Shown piece by piece: positions 53,992 through 62,891 of a stretch of DNA of 64,000 nt. The notes under the pieces are model-generated. The model saw only the letters and a list, made by a program, of their open reading frames with translations, was not told the DNA's origin and ran no database searches. The stretch is from an uncultured Paracoccaceae bacterium. Lineage in GTDB: Bacteria; Pseudomonadota; Alphaproteobacteria; Rhodobacterales; Rhodobacteraceae. The translations under genes and the position numbers were made by a program. The first letter of the stretch is position 1, and every line of letters begins with the position of its first letter. The stretch covers positions 434,001 to 498,000 of the forward strand of contig CANMYO010000001.1 of assembly GCA_947502145.1 (NCBI GenBank), in the 5' to 3' direction.

Positions 53992-55929
53992 CTATGCCTG
54001 CCCCTTGTTTTCGAGGTAACGACGCTTGGCTTCTTCCTGGCGCATATATTCGCGCACCATGTTTTCAATGGCGACTTCATCCGATTTGTCGGCATAACGG
54101 AATTCACTGTCCGCGTAGCGATTGATTTCCTGAATCACCATCTCTGTCGTGATCGGCTGGCGCAACTCGGCAATCATGTCCCGTTTGGTGTCATAGTCCT
54201 TGAACAGGAACAGATCAGGGTTCTCCATCCATTCATCTGGCAATTCAAAGTCCATTGCCCGCACTTTCACAGCATCTGTGATGTTCTTGATAGCGCGGCC
54301 TGTGAACCTTTCATCCGCCTCTTGGATACCCTTCAGGTAGATGCCCATCTTGGCAATCGTGTCCAGCTCGCCGATCTCAGAAGATACGCGATCAAAGACC
54401 TTGATAAGTCCGTCTTCATGTGGACGCGCATGGCCTTCAAACGAAGCGGCGACGGCCTTCTTGATCTCCTGCGCGCTGAAGACTTCATGATTGCCGACAG
54501 GAATGTTGTGGTTCTTGCCCATCAACAAATACAGAATGTCGATGTAGTCATCCTGCGTTTGTGGTCCATCGACCAGAAACCGTGCACCTGCCCGCTGGCG
54601 CAGCGCGTCGTCTACATTTTCCGGATAATTCGAGAACATCCCAAATGTGCAATTGCCGCGGACCACGGTATTTGCCCCCGCAAAGCTCTCCATCAGGACG
54701 GCGGTGATCTCAAGCTGCCCCGCAGATGATTGCCTGTCGCCACGTTTGCCTGCCAATTGGTCAATATCATCAATCGTGCCAAAGCCGATCACCCCGGGAT
54801 CCAACACGTTGTTAATAAACGCTTTTGCGTTCTGCCCCGACTTCCCCTGATAGCTGTCGATATTGTCAGTCGACAGGTTCTGGTAGCGGAATGGATATCC
54901 GGCAACCTGACAATAGTCATTGATCAGACCAGCCATCATTTGAATCAGCGTCGTCTTGCCTGTCCCGGGCTTCCCGTCACCCATGAACGTAAAAATGAAC
55001 CCACCCAGTTCCGCAAAAGGATTCAATTTGCGGTCAAAATCATAGGCCATGACCATCTTGGCCAGCTTCATCGCCTGATACTTTGCGATATGATTGCCCA
55101 CGACCTCATTGGGCTTCTTAAAGGTCATGGTCAGCGTGCTGCCCTTCTTGGCGCGCGCGGGGACGAACCCGTCGACAACAAAGTCATCCGCCTCAACCCG
55201 CCACGAAGCAGCAAGGAACGGCTCCAACCCTGACGCCGTGGATGCACGCGCTGCGACCTTTTCCATCAACGCTTCGGCAAACCCGGTGACTGTCGCAACC
55301 AGCTTGGCCTCCGTTCCGGCAAGTCCTGCAATATCCTGATCCAACTCCCAGAGTACGCCATGCAGGGCGAGTTGGGCGTTCTCCGTAAGGAACTCTTCGA
55401 TGTCACCAACTTCGACGGTTTCTTCAGACGCATGAGACGCCAAAAGAAACGCAGTCGCAGAGCCAAAAACATAAAGAGTAACCAGCGCCTCAGCGGCCAA
55501 AAGCTCCGAAAACGCGGTCTTTTGCCCGGACGGCAACGCACCATCAAGATTTGCGCGCTTCAGATCCTTCAGCGGCGTCCGCTCTGCAAACTGATCCCCG
55601 ACAGCCAAAGCAATTGCGACCGCGCGGCGCAACCCATGCAGAACATGCGCTTGCAGTGGCGACATGAGTCCGTCGCCTTCAACAGACTCGATCCGTGTGG
55701 TCAGTTGTACACCTTCCTTGCGCGTGACACGGCGCGTCGAAAGACCCGGAGTTGTCGAGCGGAACGCCCGCCGCCCGCTAATCCCTGGCGAGCGGTCTGG
55801 TGTCGATGCGATTGAACCCGACGCAATGCGGGGTGAATGATCAAACCCATCTAGCAGGTCCAGGGCAGCGGCGTAATGCGCGCGAATATCTTCCTCGCGG
55901 AGTTCCATCTGATCGCTTGTCTGGCTCAT
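53992..55929 (-). CDS. AAA+ ATPase with long helical N-terminal region
   Basis: 645 residues. Residues 1-250 are largely helical with no known domain. The AAA+ core has an unusual Walker A, GDGKPGTGKTT (317-327), Walker B IGFGTIDDID (381-390), a sensor-1-like SN (434) and an arginine-rich QRAGAR (445-450). A C-terminal helical lid ends in a charged QEEAKRRYLENKG tail. It may remodel or disassemble a protein assembly. It sits between a helical protein gene (55978) and the membrane protein genes, in the middle of seven co-directional genes. Substrate unknown. Confidence 0.85.
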   Translation of the reverse strand: MSQTSDQMELREEDIRAHYAAALDLLDGFDHSPRIASGSIASTPDRSPGISGRRAFRSTTPGLSTRRVTRKEGVQLTTRIESVEGDGLMSPLQAHVLHGLRRAVAIALAVGDQFAERTPLKDLKRANLDGALPSGQKTAFSELLAAEALVTLYVFGSATAFLLASHASEETVEVGDIEEFLTENAQLALHGVLWELDQDIAGLAGTEAKLVATVTGFAEALMEKVAARASTASGLEPFLAASWRVEADDFVVDGFVPARAKKGSTLTMTFKKPNEVVGNHIAKYQAMKLAKMVMAYDFDRKLNPFAELGGFIFTFMGDGKPGTGKTTLIQMMAGLINDYCQVAGYPFRYQNLSTDNIDSYQGKSGQNAKAFINNVLDPGVIGFGTIDDIDQLAGKRGDRQSSAGQLEITAVLMESFAGANTVVRGNCTFGMFSNYPENVDDALRQRAGARFLVDGPQTQDDYIDILYLLMGKNHNIPVGNHEVFSAQEIKKAVAASFEGHARPHEDGLIKVFDRVSSEIGELDTIAKMGIYLKGIQEADERFTGRAIKNITDAVKVRAMDFELPDEWMENPDLFLFKDYDTKRDMIAELRQPITTEMVIQEINRYADSEFRYADKSDEVAIENMVREYMRQEEAKRRYLENKGQA

Positions 55930-55977
55930 GTCAAACCCTTCGTTTTCTTACTCAAACTCAAATTTGCTCAGAGGCAT

Positions 55978-57099
55978 CTATCGGTAACTGAGAACGCGCC
56001 CCTGTTCACTGACGACGAACTTGCGTACATCACGAAAACCGGGTGGGTTCTTTTCGGCAAGCGACTGGTAGGGCCGCTCAGGCATGATCAGCGACCGTTC
56101 CATGCGCGTCGCGCCGGTCTCAGCACCCTGCCCCGCAAATGGATCTAGCGCGAATATCTGCCGCTCAACCGAACCAAACCATCCCGACTTCACATGTTCC
56201 ACACGTTCAGAGACAAGTTCCTCCTCGGTCCAGACCAGCGCCCAATCTTCCCCGACCGGCGACTTTGCCTGCTCCAGTACTTCGCGCAGTGGGCCGGATT
56301 GGCGGGTAAAAGCGTGACTGTACATAGGGCCGATGTGAAACCGACGTAGGCGCGTTGGGTGCAGATCGTCAAAATCCTCGTCAAAGCCCTTGGCAATCGT
56401 GAGCAACTTCAAATGCGCGACTGATTGCGCCATGAGATGGGCTTGCACCTCGGGCCAACGACGTTCGTCCTTTGGCAACCCGGTTCGCCCTGTGTCCTCA
56501 ACATTCATGATATAAACGGTCGGCAGATTTACTTGGCTATCGTAAACCGCCCAGTGAACCTGAAATTCACGACGATCACCCTCATTGCCAAGCCACACAG
56601 ACTGCGGATCGTTTCGCGCCCAGAACAGCGCCCCTTTCATCAGTTCTTCGTAGTAGAGCCGTTGACTCAGCGCATACTGCAATTTCGTCGGAATTGCCTG
56701 CTCGCCGACGATGACACGCACCATCTGGTCCTTCAGGTCGTCGACAGCAGGCATCGTCCGCAAATGGCGTTCCGCTTGCAAGGCGTCATTCGCCATCTCC
56801 AGCAGTTCTTGATAAACCGGAAATCCGCTGTCCAGCCGATCAAATGTCAGCTGTCCGGCGTGATCCCAGCGCCCGCTGAAATGATATTTATGGGCCAGCG
56901 CCCGAAAGGTGTAATTGAGCCCGGCAAGATATCCAGTCAGCGCTTCAATATCGACGCGAGACAGACGCCCCTCGGCTTCCATCGTGGCGGCCACCTTGGT
57001 CAGATGGTTGGTGATCTTCTCAAACTTACCAAAATACCGCCGCGTAACGCGGGTATCTTCGAGCTTAAAGTGATCGAGTGACAGGTCAGTTTTGGTCAT
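55978..57099 (-). CDS. helical soluble protein of the AAA+ cluster
   Basis: 373 residues from the ATG at 57099 (MTKTDLSLDHFKLEDTR). Long amphipathic helices (KFEKITNHLTKVAATMEAEG, LLEMANDALQAERHLR) fill the first third; the last third is strand-rich (QVHWAVYDSQVNLPTVYIMNVEDTG). No signal peptide or recognisable active site. Co-directional with and about 50 bases before the ATPase, so probably its partner or adaptor. Not recognised as a known family. Confidence 0.65.
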   Translation of the reverse strand: MTKTDLSLDHFKLEDTRVTRRYFGKFEKITNHLTKVAATMEAEGRLSRVDIEALTGYLAGLNYTFRALAHKYHFSGRWDHAGQLTFDRLDSGFPVYQELLEMANDALQAERHLRTMPAVDDLKDQMVRVIVGEQAIPTKLQYALSQRLYYEELMKGALFWARNDPQSVWLGNEGDRREFQVHWAVYDSQVNLPTVYIMNVEDTGRTGLPKDERRWPEVQAHLMAQSVAHLKLLTIAKGFDEDFDDLHPTRLRRFHIGPMYSHAFTRQSGPLREVLEQAKSPVGEDWALVWTEEELVSERVEHVKSGWFGSVERQIFALDPFAGQGAETGATRMERSLIMPERPYQSLAEKNPPGFRDVRKFVVSEQGRVLSYR

Positions 57100-57324
57100 C
57101 AGACCATTCCCCAATGGGATCGGGCAAAACAAGGGCGAATGCGCCTCGCGTAATGGCTGAAAGGGCCGTATTGCGCCCCATCACCCGTTATTTTGCCCCG
57201 CTGCGCCACCCGCAGACCGAAGCGTTGATGATATGGCTTGGTTCCGGTCATCTATCCAACTCGGTGCCGCCGCAATGGTTCGCGATTGCAACACGCCGTC
57301 TTGCGGTCGACGTGGAACAACGCC

Positions 57325-58407
57325 TCAAGCGCCGTCCCCATACTGATTGCTGTCGTGCTTCTCGACGATCTTCTGGAACCGGCGGATAAAGCGTTCGTCT
57401 GCTTTTGCCTTCTGCTCCAGCACTTCGCGGGCAAAGACCATATGGTCTTCGTGCGCTTCCAGCATATCGGCCATCCTGGCATTCGTGGCCGAGCCAATCG
57501 CCGCCATTGCCGTCTGTGCCTCTTGGTCAGTTTGCACACCGATCTCGTTGATCTTGTGCGCTACGTCCTGCTGTTGCGCGGTTTTCAAGGATTTTGACAA
57601 TGCATCGTACAAGACCACCCGTTGCTTGGTATCTGTCTGCAACTTGTTGATCAGCACCATCTGCGTTGCCGCTTGATTCTGCAGACTGTCGATCCAGGTC
57701 TTGCCCTTCTCGATGTAGCGTTCGAGGGTTTGCGATTTGGCCAGTTTGACCTGCTCTTCCTGCACCAGCTCGTTGTACTTCGTGTTCAGGTCGGCCAGTT
57801 GGGTTTCGAGGGCCGTCCGCGCTGCTGCGTCCTGCTCAACCGAGATCTTGTTTTCAAGCTCAATAATCTTCGGGTCCATGGCAAGCACATCTGCGCGCAC
57901 CTGCTCCAACTCAGAAACCGTGGTTTCCCGTTCGGTCAATGTCCCCTGCAGGTTGGTTTCCACCTTTTCCTTCTGTTCGTTCAGCGTTGCCAACTGGCCT
58001 TCCAGCAGCTTCGTAATCACGTCAGATTTCGATATCAGGTCCTGCAACTTGTCATCGACCGAGGCAGAGCGCATGCGCTCTTCGCGCATCGAATCCGATT
58101 TGGCATCCGAGAACCAACCGACAAAGCTCTCCATCGCGGTCTTGGAGCGCATTTCGTCAAAGTCTTTTGAAAAGGCCGCAGTCACATCGTCCAGCCCCAT
58201 GATGAGCTCGGCAATATTGGCGTTCATCAACTCGGTATGCGCGTGCACGTCCTCAAGCGAGGCGTTCTCGATATCAACTGAAATATCAGTCCCTTGCGCC
58301 ATCTTCTGGCGCGCCATTTCAATTCGGCTTGTCAGCTCTGAAATTTTGCTTTGTGCTTGCTGAACTTGCTCCTGGCTCTGAGCAATCTGCGCGTCGAAAT
58401 CGGCCAT
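57325..58407 (-). CDS. long coiled-coil protein of the AAA+ cluster (TelA-like?)
   Basis: 360 residues, almost entirely charged helix. Coiled coils are likely at about 1-35 and 125-235 (LATLNEQKEKVETNLQG, LEQVRADVLAMDPKIIELENK, TALETQLADLNTKYNEL). A Gln/Lys-rich C-terminal half (KLQTDTKQRVVLYDALSKSL) is reminiscent of TelA/YaaN tellurite-resistance proteins, though I cannot confirm it. The ATG at 58407 avoids a poorly conserved upstream extension. First gene of the cluster; 225 bases before the next gene hold nothing convincing. Confidence 0.65.
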   Translation of the reverse strand: MADFDAQIAQSQEQVQQAQSKISELTSRIEMARQKMAQGTDISVDIENASLEDVHAHTELMNANIAELIMGLDDVTAAFSKDFDEMRSKTAMESFVGWFSDAKSDSMREERMRSASVDDKLQDLISKSDVITKLLEGQLATLNEQKEKVETNLQGTLTERETTVSELEQVRADVLAMDPKIIELENKISVEQDAAARTALETQLADLNTKYNELVQEEQVKLAKSQTLERYIEKGKTWIDSLQNQAATQMVLINKLQTDTKQRVVLYDALSKSLKTAQQQDVAHKINEIGVQTDQEAQTAMAAIGSATNARMADMLEAHEDHMVFAREVLEQKAKADERFIRRFQKIVEKHDSNQYGDGA

Positions 58408-58545
58408 ATGAAAATCCCCTGAAGTGTCAGTCGTCACATTATATTTAGGCAATGTGATAACAGTTTACAAATGCACGTTAAGCGCTTTTGGCCACAGATG
58501 GCGACCAAATTCAGACCGATCTTAGGTTAGAACAGGGCAGCGTTT

Positions 58546-59361
58546 CTAGCCCTGAACCTCGGGTGCGTCGGGCAGCGTGCTGGGATCAACTGCGTCAAAA
58601 TCTGGGGGCCGATCGTTCGCCAGGGCCTCTTCACCGTAGATATCATCCGGGTCGATGATTTTCGGCGGCAATTCAATGCCACGGTCAAAGTTCTCGGGAT
58701 CAACACGCTGAGATTCTGCGGGTGAGCGCACGTGCATGCGGGTTCCCGTCGGAACGCGCTCAAACAAATCAATAATGTCCTGATTGAACATGCGAATGCA
58801 TCCAGCCGAACCGGAATTTCCGATTGAATCCAAATCATTGGTCCCGTGGATGCGATAGAATGTGTCACGTCCATTGCGGTAGAGATACAGCGCGCGCGCG
58901 CCCAGGGGACTGCGCAGACCACCGGGAACGCCGCGGCGGAAAGGGCCATAAACATCGGGTTCGCGACGCAACATATTTGCTGTCGGGGTCCATCCCGGCC
59001 ACTTCCGTTTTAGCTGGATAATGCCATTGCCGCGAAAACTGCGCCCTGCGCGACCAACACCAACTGGATAGCGTATGGCTGTCCCGTCTTCATTGATAAA
59101 ATAGAGAAACTTCGCATAGGGATCGACATCCAGCGTGCCCGCACCTTGTTCACCAAGATACCGCCCGGTCATGCGGCGATTTACGCCCTGCGTATACTCG
59201 ACCGGAATGCCCGGCAGGTTATAACCCGCATCAAAGATCGGTTGGTATTCGGGCAGGAAGTTCTGCGCGACCGGTGTCGCGTCATTTGACGCCGGAACCC
59301 TTGGACCACAAGCGGCAACAGACGATAGCAATAGGCCGCCGAATGTTCGGCGGGACATCAT
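58546..59361 (-). CDS. L,D-transpeptidase (YkuD) lipoprotein
   Basis: 271 residues. A twin-Arg-like start MMSRRTFGGLLLSSVAAC ends in a lipobox-like AAC. The YkuD domain has YRIHGTND and SAGCIRM, giving the catalytic His and Cys. It forms or exchanges 3-3 peptidoglycan crosslinks, or attaches proteins, in the periplasm. A start at 59376 would add five residues. Adjoins the AAA+ cluster on the same strand with about 138 bases between them, so joint transcription is possible but unproven. Confidence 0.88.
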   Translation of the reverse strand: MMSRRTFGGLLLSSVAACGPRVPASNDATPVAQNFLPEYQPIFDAGYNLPGIPVEYTQGVNRRMTGRYLGEQGAGTLDVDPYAKFLYFINEDGTAIRYPVGVGRAGRSFRGNGIIQLKRKWPGWTPTANMLRREPDVYGPFRRGVPGGLRSPLGARALYLYRNGRDTFYRIHGTNDLDSIGNSGSAGCIRMFNQDIIDLFERVPTGTRMHVRSPAESQRVDPENFDRGIELPPKIIDPDDIYGEEALANDRPPDFDAVDPSTLPDAPEVQG

Positions 59362-59526
59362 TGTAGCAGAAAGCATGGCAGCAACCTGATTAATATAACG
59401 ATTCCCTGCATATCAGGCTGCAAAGAAAGTGCAAACTTCGCCCCGCATTATCACGCGATCGCGAGGTCATGCCGCAACAGTGTGATTTGCCGTGACAGAT
59501 AGCTCCGCAACCTGCAGGTTCGGGGC

Positions 59527-60285
59527 ATGGCAAAGGCAACCCGCATACATCGCCGACGTGTCCTTCAGGCGACCGGGTTGGTTGCGGTGGGTGCATGGGT
59601 CTGGGCCGCGCCACGCCTGTCTGCACTTCGGGAACTTGACTTGACGTTCTCTCCAGTTCCGGACTTTCCCCCATTTCGCAATCTGGAACGTCGCGGTGAA
59701 TATTCCGGCAGTGCAGGTGCGCTAGTCGGGATCGGCGCCACAAGCTCGCCCAAACTTCAGCCAGAGGACATCTGCTCAGCGCTATTCGGCGACGATGCGG
59801 GGCTGGCCATCGCGCTCTTTTCCGACTTCAACTGCCCTAATTGTCCGCAAATGGATGCCAACGTTCAAACGGCGGTCCAGGGGGGTGATATGCGTGTTGT
59901 CAGGCACGAGTTGCCCCTGCTTGGCGACAGTTCTGTCCTGGCAAGCAAGGCGGTCTTGGCGGCTGACCTGCAAGGCGGCTACGCGGCAATGCACGCCCGG
60001 TTGTTACGCACCCGCAGCATTGTGACACCGTCTCTGATATCCCGGTATGCGATGGATGCGGGGCTCGACGACCAAAGACTGTTGGCCGATATGGAAAGCC
60101 AGCGTGTCAAGGACCGGATTGCACAGTCACTGGCGTTGAAGCGGTCGTTAGCGTTGATTGGCACACCGGCCAGCGTGATTGGACGCACCGTTGTATTGGG
60201 AACTCTGTCACTCCGTCAGATACGCCAGATCATAAATCTGGAGCGGTCACTGCCCCCGCCCTGTCAGAACAGCACCACAGAGTAG
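59527..60285 (+). CDS. DsbA-like thioredoxin-fold protein, exported by Tat-like signal
   Basis: 252 residues. The N-terminus RIHRRRVLQATGLVAVGAWVW has a double Arg before a hydrophobic stretch. The thioredoxin-fold domain has the active-site FNCPNCPQ (Cys103-x-x-Cys106) and the cis-proline in IGTPAS. Expected role: thiol-disulfide exchange in the periplasm. The catalytic tetrapeptide CPNC differs from DsbA's CPHC. Not adjacent to a dsbB gene in this window. Confidence 0.82.
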   Translation: MAKATRIHRRRVLQATGLVAVGAWVWAAPRLSALRELDLTFSPVPDFPPFRNLERRGEYSGSAGALVGIGATSSPKLQPEDICSALFGDDAGLAIALFSDFNCPNCPQMDANVQTAVQGGDMRVVRHELPLLGDSSVLASKAVLAADLQGGYAAMHARLLRTRSIVTPSLISRYAMDAGLDDQRLLADMESQRVKDRIAQSLALKRSLALIGTPASVIGRTVVLGTLSLRQIRQIINLERSLPPPCQNSTTE

Positions 60286-60400
60286 ATCGCGTTTTCGTTC
60301 CGCCGGCATGTTTGTTGGCAGTCGTGCACGGACATCTTGATTTACGGGCGATGATCCTTGACCAATGGTGCTGAGAATACGTGAAAGCGGGCTTTATCGA

Positions 60401-60859
60401 ATGAATGTCAACGGATTGATCATGCGCCTTGTGCGTATCGCGTTTCGCAATGCACATCGATTGATCCCATCCGAACCCATCCGCAGGAAACCACCCGATC
60501 CGCCGCTGCCGACCGTCTCAAGCCAACTGCGACTTCATCTGTTTGGCAGTCACTTTGACGATTCCGCAGGCGCCGAAACGTTTTGCTATGATATCCCGGC
60601 ACCAGACTTGCCAACAGCCCTGAACCGAGAGCTCAAGGGCGCCTTTATCGACCCCAATGAAGTGGAGGTCATTTGGGGAGATATCAAATCCAGACTCATG
60701 GAATTCTTGAGCGCGCAGGACGCCGACGATGTTCTGTTGCGATTGGCTGGTGACAATACGTTGATCATTATCACCGAACACGCTTTTGGCGGCTTGCCAT
60801 ATGAACTCGATGACACTGACCAGCTGACCTACCTGGGTTCGCAGTTGGTGGACGTCTGA
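60401..60859 (+). CDS. hypothetical protein
   Basis: 152 residues from an ATG at 60401; starts at 60365 or 60422 are also possible as ribosome sites are weak. A basic N-terminus (LVRIAFRNAHRLIPSEPIRRK) with a Pro-rich linker leads to a compact strand-rich C-terminal part (EVEVIWGDIKSRLMEFL, LLRLAGDNTLIIITEHAF). No family recognised with confidence. It lies between the DsbA-like gene and the P1 peptidase, co-directional with both. Confidence 0.55.
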   Translation: MNVNGLIMRLVRIAFRNAHRLIPSEPIRRKPPDPPLPTVSSQLRLHLFGSHFDDSAGAETFCYDIPAPDLPTALNRELKGAFIDPNEVEVIWGDIKSRLMEFLSAQDADDVLLRLAGDNTLIIITEHAFGGLPYELDDTDQLTYLGSQLVDV

Positions 60860-60875
60860 ACGCGAAAGTTACCTC

Positions 60876-61835
60876 ATGCGCAACCTGATTACCGATATCC
60901 CTGGCCTTTATGTGGGCAACGCGCATGATCCGCAGGTCAAAACCGGAACAACTGTCCTGACTGCAGATTCTCCCTTCACCGCCGGTGTCCACGTCATGGG
61001 CGGGGCACCGGGGACACGGGAAACGGACCTCTTGGCACCAGATAAGCTGGTAGAACAGGTTGATGCGCTGGTCCTGTCGGGTGGCTCAGCACTTGGTCTG
61101 GATGCTGCATCGGGGATCGCCAATGCGTTGCGAAAAATGGGCCGTGGATTTGATGTCGCAGGTCAATTGGTCCCGATTGTTCCAGCCGCTATCCTGTTTG
61201 ATCTCTTGAACGGCGGCGACAAGGCATGGAATGAAAACCCCTATGCAGCATTGGGCGAAACTGCCTTGGCCAATAGAAGCGTGGATTTTGCGATTGGGAC
61301 AGAGGGCGCGGGATACGGGGCGACTACCGCAACGTTAAAAGGCGGGTTGGGATCAGCCTCAACAACCTTGGCAAATGGTGTGGTTGTCGGCGCATTGGTG
61401 GCCGTGAATTCCGTTGGATCCGCGACTGTTGGTGATGGCCACCATTTCTGGGCCGCGCCATTCGAGGAAAACCGTGAATTTGGCGGGCTTGGCCCTTCGG
61501 CGACCTATCCGATGGGTCGCCCCGCGATGAAAGGTGTGGCGCAGAACACCACAATTGGCATCGTCGCCACAAATGCCAAGATCACACAGGCACAATGCAC
61601 ACGGCTCGCGACGAGCGCTCACGATGGGATCGCCCGCGCGCTTGTGCCGTCGCATACATCCATTGACGGAGATCTGATATTTGCGCTTAGTCACGGCGAC
61701 GCTGAATGTGATGATCTCAATTATCTTGGGCATGCGGCGGCAACCTGCATGGCGCGCGCAATCGCCCGAGGCATATTCCATGCCCGCTCAACCCCGCAAG
61801 AAGACCCCCCCTGTTATGCCCGCGCTTTCGGTTAG
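60876..61835 (+). CDS. P1 (DmpA/NylC) family self-processing hydrolase
   Basis: 319 residues. Conserved segments are GLYVGNAHDPQVKTGTTVL at the start, LSGGSALGLDAASG, GTEGAGYGATTATLKGG and, near residue 230, QNTTIGIVATNAK. In this family the chain cleaves itself just before a Ser or Thr that becomes the N-terminal nucleophile; the N-T-T here matches the Asn/Thr site of NylC rather than the Gly/Ser of DmpA. It probably hydrolyses an N-terminal or amide bond in a small peptide or beta-amino compound. Cytoplasmic, no signal peptide. Confidence 0.85.
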   Translation: MRNLITDIPGLYVGNAHDPQVKTGTTVLTADSPFTAGVHVMGGAPGTRETDLLAPDKLVEQVDALVLSGGSALGLDAASGIANALRKMGRGFDVAGQLVPIVPAAILFDLLNGGDKAWNENPYAALGETALANRSVDFAIGTEGAGYGATTATLKGGLGSASTTLANGVVVGALVAVNSVGSATVGDGHHFWAAPFEENREFGGLGPSATYPMGRPAMKGVAQNTTIGIVATNAKITQAQCTRLATSAHDGIARALVPSHTSIDGDLIFALSHGDAECDDLNYLGHAAATCMARAIARGIFHARSTPQEDPPCYARAFG

Positions 61836-62048
61836 ACGACCGCCAATCCATCGCGGCGTTCTGAGATATGCGCGCACGAAGTGATGGAGCTTGACTTGCT
61901 GCAAGACGGCAAAAGACCCCGGCGATGTATCCCATCCCCGAGGTCCAAATAACGCTTTGCTACTCAAAAGTAGTGCCATTCACAAACTACAGGCCACTCA
62001 CGACCCAGTCATCGCATTGGGGTATTTTTTGATTGTTTTCAAAGCCCA

Positions 62049-62078
62049 TTTCGCGAATTGTATAGCTTGTTCGCGAAA
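62049..62078. promoter_or_regulatory. direct/inverted repeat pair upstream of the LytTR gene
   Basis: TTTCGCGAA (62049-62057) and TTCGCGAAA (62070-62078) lie 12 bases apart; each half contains the palindrome TTCGCGAA, so the pair is both an inverted and a direct repeat with a 20-base centre-to-centre spacing. LytTR proteins bind repeat pairs about two helical turns apart. It lies 23-52 bases before the gene start. Confidence 0.6.
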
Positions 62079-62100
62079 TTGCCGGGATAATCAGTTCACG

Positions 62101-62838
62101 ATGCGTCAAATTTTTGGAGATGTTCGCTGGGAAGTTAAGGCCGTCGTATTCATTGGCCTGATCATTGTTTTCACCGTTGTCGGTCCGTTTGGAAGTTACG
62201 AGCGCTACAGCTTTGCGCAGCGTTTTAGCTATTGGACGGCGATCATGGTGGGCGTCGGGTTTTTCATGCACATCTTCATTTCCATGGCCCTCCGCGCTCC
62301 GGCGCTTGCCAATTGGTCAGCACTTCTGCGCGTTGTGATGGGGGCCTCTGCCGCCGCAATTCCGGGGGCTGGAATCGTGGAATTTGTGAACCAGATCTAT
62401 GGCTCCTCAGCGGTTGCATTGGACCAGCTCATCACGACCTGGTTTCAAGTGTCGATTGTCGGCATCGTTGTTGGTGCCGTAGAATACATCGACTGGCGGC
62501 CAAAGACCGAAGAAGCGCCGGCGATCCCTATGTCACCGTTTCACAAGCGCCTCGACCCGGAACTTGGAACCGACATTGTTTCGCTTTCAATGCAAGATCA
62601 TTACGTTGAGGTCACAACAACACTTGGGACGACCGTCATTCTGATGCGGTTCAGTGACGCACTCGACGAAATTGCAAACTTGCCCGGTCAGCGCATTCAC
62701 CGCTCGCACTGGGTCGCCCTGCCCCATGTCACCCGTCTCACCAAGCAAGGGAACAGGGTCCATGCGATCCTGTCAGATGAACGCCAAATCCCGGTAAGCG
62801 CCACCTATCTCAAAGACATTAAGATGGCGCTTGAATAA
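62101..62838 (+). CDS. membrane-bound LytTR DNA-binding regulator
   Basis: 245 residues. Four hydrophobic segments in the first half (AVVFIGLIIVFTVVGPFG, WTAIMVGVGFFMHIFISMAL, VVMGASAAAIPGAGIVEF, FQVSIVGIVVGAVEY) then a LytTR domain: DIVSLSMQDHYVEVTTTLG, the IHRSHWVAL strand and HAILSDERQIPVSATYLKDIK. No receiver domain, so it is the membrane-linked kind in which the membrane domain may sense the signal. The ATG at 62101 matches the end of the leader; a longer upstream frame crosses the repeat pair. Likely autoregulated. Confidence 0.85.
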   Translation: MRQIFGDVRWEVKAVVFIGLIIVFTVVGPFGSYERYSFAQRFSYWTAIMVGVGFFMHIFISMALRAPALANWSALLRVVMGASAAAIPGAGIVEFVNQIYGSSAVALDQLITTWFQVSIVGIVVGAVEYIDWRPKTEEAPAIPMSPFHKRLDPELGTDIVSLSMQDHYVEVTTTLGTTVILMRFSDALDEIANLPGQRIHRSHWVALPHVTRLTKQGNRVHAILSDERQIPVSATYLKDIKMALE

Positions 62839-62869
62839 AAAATTTGTCATTCCGCCAAGGATTGACCTC

Positions 62870-62881
62870 TGACGCGCGTCA
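62870..62881. promoter_or_regulatory. palindrome upstream of the sigma-factor gene
   Basis: TGACGCGCGTCA is a perfect 12-base palindrome 11 bases before the sigma-factor start, suiting an operator near the ribosome-binding region. Confidence 0.45.
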
Positions 62882-62891
62882 AACCACCGTG

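Noticed and set aside
57078-57389. Plus-strand frame covering the gap before the coiled-coil gene
   Set aside because: It overlaps two minus-strand genes, has a poor start, and the residues look random, so the 225-base gap is left unassigned.
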